64,000 nt of DNA from Anisodus tanguticus. Taxonomy: Eukaryota > Streptophyta > Magnoliopsida > Solanales > Solanaceae. The position numbers were made by a program, and so were the translations under genes. The number at the start of each line of letters is the position of its first letter. Positions within the stretch are counted from its first letter, which is position 1. The notes beneath the pieces are model-generated. The model had not been told where the DNA came from. It did not search any database and saw only the letters and a list, made by a program, of their open reading frames with translations. The stretch spans positions 36,080,001 to 36,144,000 of the forward strand of contig CM067557.1 in NCBI GenBank assembly GCA_034509755.1. Direction: 5' to 3'. Of the stretch, positions 25,501-32,536 are shown piece by piece.

Positions 25501-27094
25501 TTGACATTGAAAGAAATTACTTTGAGAGTTTTAACAAGGGAGCAACTAGGTAGTACCATATGATAGAAGTGAAAACACTTATCTTGAGAAGTTTAAACAA
25601 ACCATATTGTGGTGAACAAGACATATATAATGGTAAGAGTTTAATCTCTAATAGGAGTAAATAAAGATACTGTTTACTTAGAGAAATAAAGCACAATCTT
25701 GAAATTGAGAAAGGATATTTGGAATTTATGAGTTTTGCTCCGGACAAAAAAAAAAGTTAAAAATTTTGTGACTGAAAACTTGAAATACTTCTCAAACTGG
25801 TTTGTTAAAATTCAAATTTTCTGTTTCAAGTTTGAAATTGAAATAATCTACCAAATTTTAAGACAAGTACACCTTTTTAAATAATCCCAAAATACCATTT
25901 TAAATATTTGAAATCAAATCTATTGCCATACGGTTAAGCTACCTGATAGTGTAAACATGTAACCAGTATATAGGTTAAATTGCACTAACAGTAAAAAAAA
26001 AAAAAAAAAGACAATCTGGTGCCCTAAGGTCCCACTATATAGAGTTCGGGAAAGTATCAGATCACAAGGATCTATTATACGCAGTCTTACCCTGCATTTC
26101 TGCGAGAGATAGATTTCACGGTTCGAAATCTATGATTTCCTGATTACGTGACATCAACTTCAACTGTACTAGTTACGCCAAATCTCTTTCAGAAGACTTG
26201 GGGCCTTACGAGCATCGAACTCGGGACCTCTATTGCAAAATAAGCTAAAATGAATTCACCAGGAGTTCAAACATAGAACAGTAAAGTGTATGGAGTAATT
26301 CTTAGATGTTAAAAATGGGAAAGAAAAAAAAGGACCTCATCAAGCATAGAAATTAACTTGGACTTGTTCCTCCTGTGCTCATTACTTCCATCATCATCAC
26401 CTATAGGTGGTGCATCTGTTGAAGGATCCATCACTAGTGCTACACAATCATCATCATCACCAGCTTCTAATTTCTCATGAGCATAAATTCCTCTACCCAC
26501 ATCACATATTTCTTCCAGCAATTTTTCTGCAGGCTTCAAGAATCTTGATCCCTTGAAAATTGAAGCATACCCAGTAAATGGTCCAAGAATAGTACTACTA
26601 TTCTTCGATGACATGTCAGTTGTGAATATTGATGAGTCATATCGTTGTAAATTCAGCTCTAGCGGAACACTACTACTCATTTGATGATGATGATGGTGAT
26701 GAGATGATAAAGATAAAGACAAACCTTGACCTGTCGTAACATTATTGCAACTATTATTATTATTGTCGTCGTTGTTGTTGTTGGTAATAATATTTGCCTC
26801 ATGAGCTGATGACGATAATGGTTCTTGTTTATAAGGCATATTATTGTGAAAAGATGAGTGATCAAGAAATCGAAGATTTTGATGATGAGGGTTATTATAA
26901 AGAAAAGGGTTGGGGTTAATTTCTTGAAAAGAGGATTGTTGTGGATCCATCAAATGAAGGGCTGAAGGGATAGTAGTGAGTAGTGATGGATCGTTATTGT
27001 AAAATGGAAGTAAAGCAGTGCAATCGGAGACTCCTCTAAGTCTATCTCTTCGGCTTTGTTGTGGGACATGGTATGCTTCAAATCCTTCAGCCAT
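1047..27094 (-). CDS. PNY/BLH9-like: BEL1-like homeodomain transcription factor, PENNYWISE/BLH9 type (4 exons)
   Basis: Coding exons are 27094-26336, 22463-22084, 1987-1927 and 1592-1047. Joined, they give one open frame of 581 residues plus stop. In order I see the BEL N-terminal signature around [10 protein letters not shown] (residues 9-18), a SLSLS ZIBEL-type motif near 126, the SKY box [20 protein letters not shown] (175-194), a BELL domain (about 244-305), a TALE homeodomain with WFINARVR (404-411), a second ZIBEL motif VSLTLGLH (about 512-519) and the ending LLHDFVG. The C-terminal pattern ([20 protein letters not shown]) matches Arabidopsis BLH9/PENNYWISE better than other BELLs as I remember them. 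Members of this family pair with KNOX proteins in the nucleus and control meristem maintenance, internode patterning and flowering. I chose ATG 27094 because [10 protein letters not shown] is the conserved start; an in-frame ATG upstream adds only non-conserved residues. Intron 2 is about 20.1 kb and is swollen by nested insertions; the coding frame itself looks undamaged. Confidence 0.93.
1927..1987 (-). CDS. PNY/BLH9-like: PNY/BLH9-like exon 3 (61-bp homeodomain exon)
   Basis: This 61-bp micro-exon encodes [20 protein letters not shown], the TALE loop and helix 2 region. It is flanked by GCAG and GTGTGT on the minus strand. A 61-bp exon at this place is a known feature of BELL genes. Usual family residues are TDTDKL or TDTDKH; here FDKV is seen. 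It is separated from exon 2 by about 20.1 kb. Confidence 0.93.
2149..2203 (+). repeat. Left copy of the direct repeat flanking the foldback element
   Basis: It carries TTTCCCACATGAATAAAACC and ACACATGCATTCT, also found in the same orientation at 21464-21514 just outside the other arm. The two copies are about 52 bp with roughly 85-90% identity by eye. The repeat is far longer than a normal transposon target duplication. Confidence 0.8.
2213..2911 (+). repeat. Left inverted-repeat arm, outer block
   Basis: This is the outer 0.7 kb of the left arm, inverted relative to about 20780-21459. It ends at the copia target site GACAC (2907-2911). The arm continues at 7689. Confidence 0.82.
2912..3131 (-). 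repeat. Copia 3' LTR (220 bp)
   Basis: It shares with 7511-7683 the blocks CATTAATCACAATATATA, GTTGTACAGAGGTTGAGTCC (one base different here) and ATATACTGTGAATATTCGGA. It is longer than the other LTR at the plus-strand left end. Confidence 0.9.
3132..5568 (-). pseudogene. Copia integrase C-terminus, reverse transcriptase and RNase H (broken)
   Basis: The longest frame (5140-3761) carries RT motifs: [31 protein letters not shown], the catalytic YVDD within [13 protein letters not shown], and [14 protein letters not shown]. RNase H continues in other frames below 3780 and is interrupted by the 172-bp duplication. The 5568-5140 part is the integrase C-terminal region ([19 protein letters not shown], then [10 protein letters not shown]). 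The frame must shift several times to read the whole polyprotein. Confidence 0.92.
3254..3597 (-). repeat. 172-bp tandem duplication inside copia RNase H
   Basis: Segments 3254-3425 and 3426-3597 repeat with an offset of 172 bp and few differences. Both encode, on the minus strand, the part of RNase H around [17 protein letters not shown]. The duplication postdates an active element, because no functional RNase H would carry it. Confidence 0.9.
5821..6297 (-). pseudogene. Copia GAG-pre-integrase and integrase N-terminal part
   Basis: [12 protein letters not shown] begins the GAG-pre-integrase zinc-binding region, with a C-x2-C-like CFSCPLDKH pair. [10 protein letters not shown] (the first catalytic Asp lies in HADLW) and [15 protein letters not shown] follow. 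A gap with stops separates it from 5568. This is a degraded polyprotein segment. Confidence 0.9.
6320..6895 (-). pseudogene. Copia aspartic protease and gag tail
   Basis: [13 protein letters not shown] shows the D-T-G catalytic triad of the retrotransposon protease. Further upstream on the minus strand is a Gly/Arg/Asn-rich and Gln/Pro-rich gag tail. The reading frame is split. Confidence 0.85.
6900..7480 (-). pseudogene. Copia gag core (UBN2-like), broken
   Basis: The minus strand encodes [20 protein letters not shown] and [20 protein letters not shown], typical of the copia gag (UBN2) region. A related sequence is in the plus-strand copia at 62245. The N-terminus and primer-binding site are missing or unreadable near 7490-7510. 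Confidence 0.8.
7511..7683 (-). repeat. Copia 5' LTR (truncated on its internal side)
   Basis: It aligns with 2948-3131. It ends at TSD copy GACAC (7684-7688). About 37 bp adjoining the primer site, present in the 3' LTR, are absent. Confidence 0.88.
7689..8075 (+). repeat. Left inverted-repeat arm, middle block
   Basis: This continues the left arm after the copia insertion. In inverse orientation it matches about 20325-20765 (for example GCATCCATTTTCAATCTATA and the GTAGTAGGTACTCGAGTGG landmark). It ends at the LTR target site GGTTC (8071-8075). Confidence 0.82.
9866..10108 (+). repeat. Tandem GGGCCGGGTTA array in the LTR
   Basis: At least five irregular units of about 35-65 bp carry ACCGAGTCCCAGAATGGGCC or a variant, followed by GGGTTA. 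Each unit contains a short imperfect inverted pair (GAGTCCC and GGGCC). The same array occurs inverted at about 39465-39640 and 46735-46915 in the related LTRs, so it belongs to the LTR. Confidence 0.8.
10563..12224. other. Mitochondrial-type DNA without recognised genes
   Basis: Open frames such as 10583-10846 and 11752-11952 show no domain I can name. Apart from the retroelement scrap at about 11.27 kb I identify nothing coding. Confidence 0.45.
11230..11320 (-). pseudogene. Copia reverse-transcriptase scrap within the mitochondrial insert
   Basis: The minus strand reads [17 protein letters not shown], the copia RT block normally [18 protein letters not shown]. It fuses directly to [18 protein letters not shown], the ending typical of plant LINE-type RNase H. 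Both are fragments. Such scraps are common in plant mitochondrial intergenic DNA. Confidence 0.75.
12225..12290 (+). pseudogene. ycf2: Plastid ycf2 fragment
   Basis: The frame reads [19 protein letters not shown], near identical to the [19 protein letters not shown] segment of Ycf2. It is about 60 bp and followed by unrelated sequence. It is a plastid piece carried in mitochondrial DNA and then moved to the nucleus (inference from context). Confidence 0.82.
12530..12613 (+). repeat. Direct repeat copy 1 in the mitochondrial insert
   Basis: About 86 bp including CAGCGCGTCCCCAGAAAAGC recurs at 14721-14807 with about one difference. After this copy the frame continues [20 protein letters not shown] up to a stop at 12684; the product is not recognised. 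Confidence 0.88.
13102..13163 (+). pseudogene. psaA: Plastid psaA fragment
   Basis: The frame gives [17 protein letters not shown], the N-terminal segment of photosystem I PsaA. Similarity begins at about KILVDRDP and stops after ARPG. It is too short to act and lies among mitochondrial pieces. Confidence 0.88.
13533..13594 (+). pseudogene. cob: Mitochondrial cob (cytochrome b) fragment
   Basis: The frame reads [20 protein letters not shown], an internal segment of apocytochrome b near the haem-ligand region. It is about 60 bp with unrelated flanks. Confidence 0.9.
13595..15998. other. Mitochondrial-type spacer DNA
   Basis: Only the direct-repeat copy at 14721 is explained. Several overlapping frames exist on both strands (for example 13847-14182), none with a recognised product. 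Confidence 0.45.
14721..14807 (+). repeat. Direct repeat copy 2 in the mitochondrial insert
   Basis: This is the second copy of the repeat at 12530-12613, same orientation, about 2.2 kb away. Recombining short repeats of this size are typical of plant mitochondrial genomes. Confidence 0.88.
15999..16049 (+). pseudogene. ycf2: Second plastid ycf2 fragment
   Basis: The frame reads [16 protein letters not shown], matching the [16 protein letters not shown] segment of Ycf2. It is about 50 bp and unrelated to the flanks. This segment lies well downstream of the one at 12225 in the real gene, so the two are independent pieces. Confidence 0.8.
16815..16910 (+). pseudogene. nad2: Mitochondrial nad2 fragment
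   Basis: The frame reads [20 protein letters not shown] then [10 protein letters not shown], as in NADH dehydrogenase subunit 2 (complex I). The match ends after GVVT, where unrelated sequence follows. Confidence 0.92.
17489..17571 (+). pseudogene. atp1: Mitochondrial atp1 fragment fused to unrelated sequence
   Basis: [20 protein letters not shown] then VIETQAG is the ATP synthase alpha-subunit segment (normally [20 protein letters not shown]). It forms the first part of an open frame of 62 codons (17489-17677) whose remainder is unrelated. Chimeric frames with atp1 pieces are typical of plant mitochondrial DNA. Here it is presumably silent. Confidence 0.92.
17680..19304. other. Mitochondrial-type spacer DNA up to the right junction
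   Basis: Apart from the LINE scrap no gene is recognised. Frames at 18680-19033 (minus) and 19032-19316 (plus) have no assignable product. The right end joins LTR sequence at about 19305. Confidence 0.45.
18440..18600 (+). pseudogene. Non-LTR (LINE) reverse-transcriptase fragment
   Basis: [20 protein letters not shown] matches the first conserved block of plant LINE RT (SPGPDGF..FFK..W..I). Only this block is seen. It lies inside the mitochondrial insert. Confidence 0.75.
19666..19830 (+). repeat. Left inverted-repeat arm, inner block
   Basis: After the solo LTR the left arm resumes (TTTTCTTAGCTGATTGAG, CATCACTAGTAAGAGCAACA). It matches about 20172-20325 in inverse orientation. This continuation shows that the LTR and its mitochondrial load inserted into the arm. 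Confidence 0.8.
19831..20155 (+). mobile_element. Copia LTR-like fragment in the foldback spacer
   Basis: GTTTGAGGGAGGA (19898-19910) looks like a polypurine tract, immediately followed by TGTTAACTATACC, an LTR start of copia type. The LTR-like sequence runs to about 20150. No internal coding region is present. Confidence 0.55.
20172..21459 (-). repeat. Right inverted-repeat arm
   Basis: This uninterrupted arm of about 1.29 kb is the reference for the three left-arm blocks. It contains a (TA) run at 21073-21093. Its inner end has AACGACC and GGTCGTT, a small palindrome. Confidence 0.82.
21464..21514 (+). repeat. Right copy of the direct repeat flanking the foldback element
   Basis: Same-orientation partner of 2149-2203, immediately outside the right arm. 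Confidence 0.8.
21515..22083. other. Intron 2 sequence next to exon 2
   Basis: AT-rich intron sequence with a (TA) run at about 21717-21732. Nothing else is recognised. Confidence 0.5.
22084..22463 (-). CDS. PNY/BLH9-like: PNY/BLH9-like exon 2 (BELL domain and homeodomain start)
   Basis: The exon is 380 bp, bounded by TTTCAG upstream and GTAAGT downstream on the minus strand. It encodes [13 protein letters not shown] (rest of the BELL domain), a spacer, then [20 protein letters not shown] and DHFLHP, which opens the TALE homeodomain. It ends in phase 2, the last proline codon being completed by exon 3. Confidence 0.93.
23192..23403. mobile_element. Stowaway-like MITE in intron 1
   Basis: The ends are inverted: CTGTCTCAATTTATGTGGCAC at the left, and GTGTCACATAAATTAGAACAG with ATGGAG at the right. 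This is the common plant mariner-type MITE ending CTCC(A/C)TC...TTTATGTG. Length is about 212 bp; TA-type duplications are plausible but degraded. Confidence 0.7.
23415..23434 (+). repeat. Poly-G run of 20
   Basis: Twenty consecutive G follow a T run in intron 1. It is a likely slippage or sequencing-difficult site. Confidence 0.9.
24193..24446 (-). mobile_element. tRNA-derived SINE with target-site duplication
   Basis: On the minus strand it has an A-box-like TTGGTAAAGTTGTCTCC and B-box GGGTTCGAGCC, followed by CAGCCTCTTG-like and GGATCACAAATG-like SINE body. Flanking duplication AATATTTGATT is exact at 24182-24192 and 24447-24457. This layout is that of Solanaceae tRNA-derived SINEs, inserted in intron 1. 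Confidence 0.85.
24460..25990. other. Intron 1 sequence without recognised features
   Basis: AT-rich intron DNA. Short frames at 25121-25357 and 25517-25747 have no domain. Confidence 0.5.
26003..26195 (-). mobile_element. Second, degraded tRNA-derived SINE
   Basis: The minus strand has TTGGCGTAACTAGTAC, a degraded B box (ATTTCGAACCGTGAAATC), and TGCAGGGTAAGACTGCGTAT. It ends with a T stretch (A run at 25991-26009 on plus). It lies in intron 1 about 140 bp from exon 1. Confidence 0.72.
26336..27094 (-). CDS. PNY/BLH9-like: PNY/BLH9-like exon 1 (start codon, SKY box, start of BELL domain)
   Basis: This exon has 253 codons, beginning [10 protein letters not shown] and ending ISMLDE. It holds Asn-rich and His-rich low-complexity stretches (residues 104-117 and 132-137), the ZIBEL-like SLSLS and the SKY box. 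The next intron begins GTCCTT on the minus strand: a GT donor, but weak at +3 to +5. The splice point is set by the conserved [12 protein letters not shown] junction of BELL proteins. Phase is 0. Confidence 0.92.
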
Positions 27095-27163
27095 CGATTG
27101 CACACTGCACATAAACAAACTATAGGGAAAGAAAAGAAGAAGCACAGTACTGTGTATTTGAGA

Positions 27164-27310
27164 CAGAGAGAGAGAGAGAGAGGAACAGTGGAAGAGATGT
27201 GAGGGTGATGGAATGATGAGATGAAAGGCTATTATTATGACTCTGTAACTAGCTCATCATATCTTTCACTTCTTAGCTGCAAAATATTGGGAGAGAGAGA
27301 GAGAGAGAGG
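27164..27310 (-). promoter_or_regulatory. Paired GA/CT repeats in the 5' leader or proximal promoter of the homeobox gene
   Basis: Two uninterrupted GA runs (about 27165-27181 and 27291-27309) lie 70-215 bp upstream of the start codon. On the coding strand they are CT runs. GA-repeat sites are targets of plant BBR/BPC factors, which are known to act on homeobox genes; a role here is inference. They could also be ordinary microsatellites in the 5' UTR. Confidence 0.5.
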
Positions 27311-27429
27311 ACTTCCTGTTAATTCAGTCAGGATAGTTTGGTTTGAGTATTGAAAGAATTAATTTCAAACATAAAATGGATGATGTATACGAATAATTGA
27401 TTTTAATACAAAACTTCGCATAAATTGAT

Positions 27430-27658
27430 AGTATTCTTTCATCTCAAATTATATGATATTCTTAATTTTTTTTATAATCACAAATTTTTTTATATTTAAA
27501 AATAATTTAATTTTATACTTTTTATTTTACCCTTTATAAATTATAAATAACCATAAAAATTTCTCAAACTTGTCTTATTATATCACAAAAAAAATTACTA
27601 ACTTCTAAACTCTGTGTTCAGTCAGACACCTTCACAAAAATTAAAACGATGAAGTAAA
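27430..27658. mobile_element. Degraded Stowaway-like MITE
   Basis: The left end TTTCATCTCAAATTATATGA and internal ATATTTAAAAATAATTTAA, CTCAAACTTGTCTTATTATA and TCTGTGTTCAGTCAGACACC resemble the MITE at 23192. The right end is worn (AAAACGATGAAGTA). Confidence 0.5.
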
Positions 27659-29639
27659 ATGTTTGATTGGTGACATAAAATTCTCCTATTAAATTATGTG
27701 AAATTTATGTATTTATTTTATGTGGAATTAATACAGGAGGAATTAGTTATAGCATAACAATAGATTTACTTTTCGCCATTATATAACAATTCATTCATTA
27801 TTAATCATTACATAAATAATTTACCCATTTGGCCATAATTTTTTTATTTTTTTTCAAAAAAAAATCACTTTACTTAAAAATCAACATTTGGCCATAACTT
27901 GAAATTGTATTTGAAATTTAGAAAATACCTAAAATATTGTTATTGCTTTTTCCATTTTCAGCACATTCAAACAACTATACATTCTTTACAAAAATTATAA
28001 TCAAACACAATTCTATTTTCAATTCCAACTTTAAAATTTAAATAAAGTTCTAGGGTAAAGAGATGGAGAGGCATGGGGGCCAAGTGTTTTCTCCTTCTTT
28101 GTTTGTTTTCTTTTACGAACTACAAAGTCGCTTTCTTTACAGAGTTCCACTGACCAACAAATGGAAGTGTGGGTTCATTAAGGTGCTTCCTTTAACTCAA
28201 CTTACCTAATGGGGATATGCAACACTAGATTACCTTTTTCTGCAACGCTAATTATTGGCTTAGGTTTTCTTTAGCAGTTAATCCCAGATATTTTTAGGGA
28301 TAGCCACGCCTCTTTCTCAAGATTTTTACGATAGTAATAATTGGCATTAGCGTTACAAATGTGTAATCCTCCCGTGTTATTACTTGTCCATTTTTTCAGT
28401 TTACACGCTTTTTAAAAAATTATAAAAAAAATTTTTTACTATTTTATTTTTATCTCTCTTTAATAAATTACACAATAATCTATATCGATTACTTTAAAAA
28501 ATAATAAATACTAAAAATAAAATTAAAAAAACTTAATTAATTATATCTTAATTTTATAATTTAATAAATATTTTTTAATAATATAGACAACTAATATGAG
28601 ACAAAGAGAGTAAGAAAAGGTTCAAATTTAGGGACAGCCACACCCATATGGTTTGAGTGGAGACCTAAAAGGTTTGGGTTTTCTTTTTCAGCCAGGCTCT
28701 CGTTTTTCTTTTTTCAAAGTTTTTTTAAAAAAATTTTGTTTAAGTTAAATTCACGTGTCTTCATTTAATTAGTTATTGTAGCCTGTGAATTACGCTAGTT
28801 TTTTGCAAAAATATGGTATGAAATTTAAAACAAATTTAGTAAGTGTTTGTTTTCATCTTTTTTCATCTAATGAGATAAAATTCTAAATCATCCAAAAATA
28901 CATGATTAGCAATCAAATTTTTTAAATGTAAAAGTTGATTCTCGTTTTATTTTATAAAAGTAGATCTTTTTTCAAATTTACCAATTTTTACAAATCAAAA
29001 AATATTAAAAAATCTATAAGTTGGTGGTATATTATAGTAACAAATTTACTCTTACTAATCATGTGAGTGTTTATATTAAAGAATAGTTACACTACAACTC
29101 ATGTTCATTTGTATAAGAATTTGAAAAGTTTTAATGATTTTCACAACTTATGTAATTTTTATGTCTATAAAAAAAATTAAAACTTGAAAAATCCAAATTA
29201 CATATTCAAATAAAACTTACTTCAAATTATCATTATTTTATCTCATAATTTCAAATCATATCCAAACGACTCCTAAAATAGGAGGGTTGAAATGAAAAGT
29301 GAGTATAGGTGGCCTTTTTTTTGGGTAGGGTACATGTTTGTGATGTGTATAGCGTACGTGAGAACTGGTCATATGAAGACGGACTGGACGAAAGTGAGGT
29401 TTTGGCTATGCCAACACTCAACCTACCTATTACTAGCTTTATTTGTGAGCCTCTCCACTTAGGAGGTCTTACATTAATTTGACAAATTTAATGGGTGAAA
29501 AAAGTAAAGGAAATATTTCATGACATTGGACGTTAACAGTTTCCAATAATTGATTACTAAAAAAACTTTTTATCTGGCACCTCTATTAAATACGAGTTGT
29601 AATTCCAACTGCTACTAGTTAGTATGACTTACAACGACG
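27659..29639. other. AT-rich upstream region of the homeobox gene
   Basis: No gene is seen. Repeat-like patches are present, such as TTGGCCATAACTTGAAATTG near 27890 and a block at about 28840-29275 ending CCAAACGACTCCTAA, which may be old MITEs. Distal promoter elements would lie here but cannot be named. Confidence 0.45.
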
Positions 29640-29913
29640 CCCTACTAGAAAACCATTACCTATTTTTTTTTTTATTGAAATTTCTCTCTGGAATATGTCC
29701 GGCGGTTATTCCCACATAAATCAGTGAGAAAATAAAAAATTTATAGTGTTTTCATATCAAAAAATTATGAAGTTTTTCAGAGTCTTAATGAAAATCTGTT
29801 TTCTACCATGTATTTTTTCAGTGAGCTGATTTCATGGAATGTGGTGGAAAAAGTCATATTCAAAGAACAATTTTTTCGTCTAGAGGTGGAAAAAACATTT
29901 ATTTCTAATAGTG
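29640..29913. mobile_element. Possible CACTA-type MITE
   Basis: The left end CCTACTAGAAAACC and right end TTTCTAATAGTGG are near-inverted and close to the CACTACTAGAAA ends of plant CACTA elements. Length is about 274 bp. The 3-bp duplication is unclear (possibly GAC). Confidence 0.42.
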
Positions 29914-30401
29914 GACGACGATGACAACAACAATATCAACATATTCATTATTATCTCATGAGTGGGATCTAAAAATGATAGAATAGTATAACTACGAAAT
30001 AGCAAAACTGAAAATTATTTTTTACTCGTATCATAAATCATAATTGTGGTAAATTGTATAGTCCCATAGATCCATTTATTTAACTTGGTCTTAGTTTAAA
30101 TTTCAAAATTATTTTGAAGGTTTGGAAAAATGTATGTTTGGTTATATTTCGAAAAAAAAATCCTTTTAAATTTGTGACGGATTCTTCCGTCACAATATTG
30201 TTCTTTCTTTATTTTTATTTTTTTCAATCTTGATTGAGATGTAAAATAATAGGAAAGATTTTGGTGACCATCTAAATGAAAAAAAGGGTAATCAATGTCC
30301 AGCAACACAAACTATGAACTAATTTAAAGTATATAATAGTTCTCTTTGGTGAATTTGGATTGGTAAAACATACGTTTTCTCATGTTTCACTAAAGTGCTA
30401 T
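29914..30401. other. AT-rich intergenic DNA
   Basis: No feature is supported. Open frames on the minus strand (30096-30308) have no domain. Confidence 0.45.
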
Positions 30402-30660
30402 GATAAGTGTATTTGGTGGGCATATCTTTCACTAAGGGTAGGGCTGGCAATGAATCAGAGGTGGATCGGGTGGAGCTCAATCCGTCTTTACCCGCCAACC
30501 ATCCATATACCACCCGATCCATCCATCACCCGATAAGTGTATTTGGTGGGCATATCTTTCACTAAGTAGGGCTGGCAATGGATCAGAGGTGGATCGGGTG
30601 GAGCTCAATCCGCTTCCACCCGCCAACCATCCATCTACTACCCGACCCATCCATCACCCT
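30402..30660 (+). repeat. 130-bp tandem duplication of a hAT-like end
   Basis: Copies 30402-30531 and 30532-30660 both hold GATAAGTGTATTTGGTGGGC then TAGGGCTGGCAATG and GATCGGGTGGAGCTCAATCC. The duplication thus doubled the left end of the hAT-like element plus its flank. Confidence 0.85.
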
Positions 30661-31612
30661 ATTTTTTCTTAATACATATCCGATCCACCCATCATCCACG
30701 GGTGAATCGGGTGAATCGGGTGGATCGGGTGCTTCGCGAATGAAATTGACAGCCCTACATATCACTTGCAGAAAATGAATTCTATGCAGAAGCAAGTTCT
30801 GCATCACTTTCCATCAGTTTTACTTGACTATGAAAATGTATCCTAGCTCGATTGTATAAAGAAAGCAAGTCCAGTAGCTCCTCGTGGGAAAGCTTTGAAG
30901 GCCTCGTATCTTCAAATCCACCAGAACTTAGAATGTCATTGATTATATCTCTAAACAAGTTTAGGTCCTTTACCACATCGGGAGAGAAATTAACATTATC
31001 TTCATTGCTCAGCCCATCTTTATCTTCGGTATCATTAACATGATAATCACTATAAAGAGTGTTATTCTTTTCATCTCCTTTGGTTTCTTGCCGTTTCATT
31101 AATTCCACCAACATTCTTTTATGCTTAAAGATTGCACCCGATGTTTTATTTTTCTTGGTAAAGCAAGTTCTGGTGAACGCGCACCATTCTTTAGTCCACC
31201 TCTGGAATTTCAGCTTTAGGATGTATCTTCACAATAGAAGAATCAACCTTTAGACATGGCAAAAAGTCCTTCTTGCTCACATTCATGACAAACTCTACAT
31301 CAGCCACCAGCTTCACGTTCACAGCTAATCTATTAAACTCTGATTCCCCTGAATTTGCCAGTAGCCTCCTTGCGAACTCTTTCTGTAGCAGTAGTGTCCC
31401 ACTCCTTTAAAAGGTAATAACACTTTGAAAATGATTAATTTATAAACGGGTGGATGGATGGGTCGAGTGGTGAGTTAGATATATGTCCACCTTAATCCGT
31501 CACCCGATCTATCCATCACCCGATTAAAATCCATGTTTTATCAATTTTCATCCATATAATCGGATCGGGTGGATCGGATATCCATCGGGTCATGGTGAAA
31601 TTGACAGCCCTA
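30567..31612. mobile_element. hAT-like terminal repeats enclosing a captured gene fragment
   Basis: Left ends TAGGGCTGGCAATG occur at 30439 and 30567. Right ends ATTGACAGCCCTA occur at about 30744-30756 and 31600-31612. Subterminal arrays of CCATCCATCACCCGA and GGATCGGGTGG lie inside both ends. Between the two right ends is the DIM1-type fragment. It may be one Pack-type hAT carrying host DNA, or two small MITEs around a fragment. Flanking duplications are imperfect (CACTAAGT and ACCTAAGT). Confidence 0.6.
30782..31405 (-). pseudogene. DIM1: DIM1/KsgA-type rRNA dimethyladenosine transferase, C-terminal fragment
   Basis: The minus strand starts LLLQKEFARRLLANSGESEF, continues LAVNVKLVADVEFVMNVSKK and the family motif LKVDSSIVKIHPKAEIPEVD. 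A 1-2 base deletion near 31206 then breaks the frame. After it come EWCAFTRTCFTKKNKTSGAI and a tail with SKLSHEELLDLLSLYNRARI before the stop at 30782. In the family this is the part after the SAM-binding catalytic domain. The enzyme dimethylates two adjacent adenines near the 3' end of small-subunit rRNA. Here the N-terminal catalytic domain is absent and the frame is broken, so it is a fragment. It contains no visible intron. Confidence 0.82.
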
Positions 31613-32536
31613 CCTAAGTGGTTTAGACATGAATTTTTCAAAAGAAAGGTGTTCTTTCTCTCACAAAGCCCCTAATTGGCAAAATAGGTACAACTTTCTC
31701 TTTGGAAGTGTCACGAACGACGCACTGAATTTGAACTTGCCACTTGCGGGTATCGTAAACAGTAAATTCAATGTAGCACAAAAAGAGAATTACCCTTGCA
31801 CTCGAGTATGGCAGCCTTTATTGCACAGGACCGGCACAAATTGGAAGAAAGAAAAAAAACGAACTATATCGGATGAAGATGTTTACTATAGGTTTAACAT
31901 TTTATAGTTGAAAAAAAGTGTAACATTTTATGATGTTCCTCAATGGCATGAATACTGATATGTTTCTCTTTTATTCAGAGAAAGACCCCTTTCATATCCT
32001 TCAAAATTTCCACTTTTGAAGCTAATCGACTTTATTTTGGAACACCTCTTTGTTTTGTTTTAAATAATTTCGAAAACACTTTTTTTTTGTTTTTCATACG
32101 ATATTTGGTACCCGCATTAATGCCCGACTAATCTGAATTTGTGCCACATAGAGCACATTTTGAGAAAACGCTTTCTATCAAGGATTTTACATATCTAGAA
32201 CTCGAACCTGAGACTTCTGACTAAAAGAGGATCAACTCCATATGATGCATCACATTTGGTAGTATTTCAACGGCACCTTATTCTCTTTAAATATTCAACC
32301 ATCAAAGTATCTAATTATACAATATGTTCCACTTGAATTCATTTATCTTCATGTGCATGTCAAGTTGGTGGGTCCAAAGTTATAGTAAAATTCACAAAAG
32401 CATAGTGTATGCATATAATTGCGTTTGCGTGTTAACTGTTTAAGTAAAGCAGTATAAAATTCCCGTGACTATGTTTCAATTTAGTGACAATTCAAGCTGA
32501 CTCACTCACTCCACGACAATTGAGGCTACTTTTTAG
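31613..32536. other. Intergenic DNA between two hAT insertions
   Basis: No domain is recognised. A 92-codon plus frame (31629-31907) contains Trp- and Asn-rich sequence without a match I can name. Confidence 0.4.

Noticed and set aside
26677..26865. Ile/Thr-rich frame overlapping exon 1
   Set aside because: It is an out-of-frame shadow of the Asn/His-rich part of the homeobox exon.
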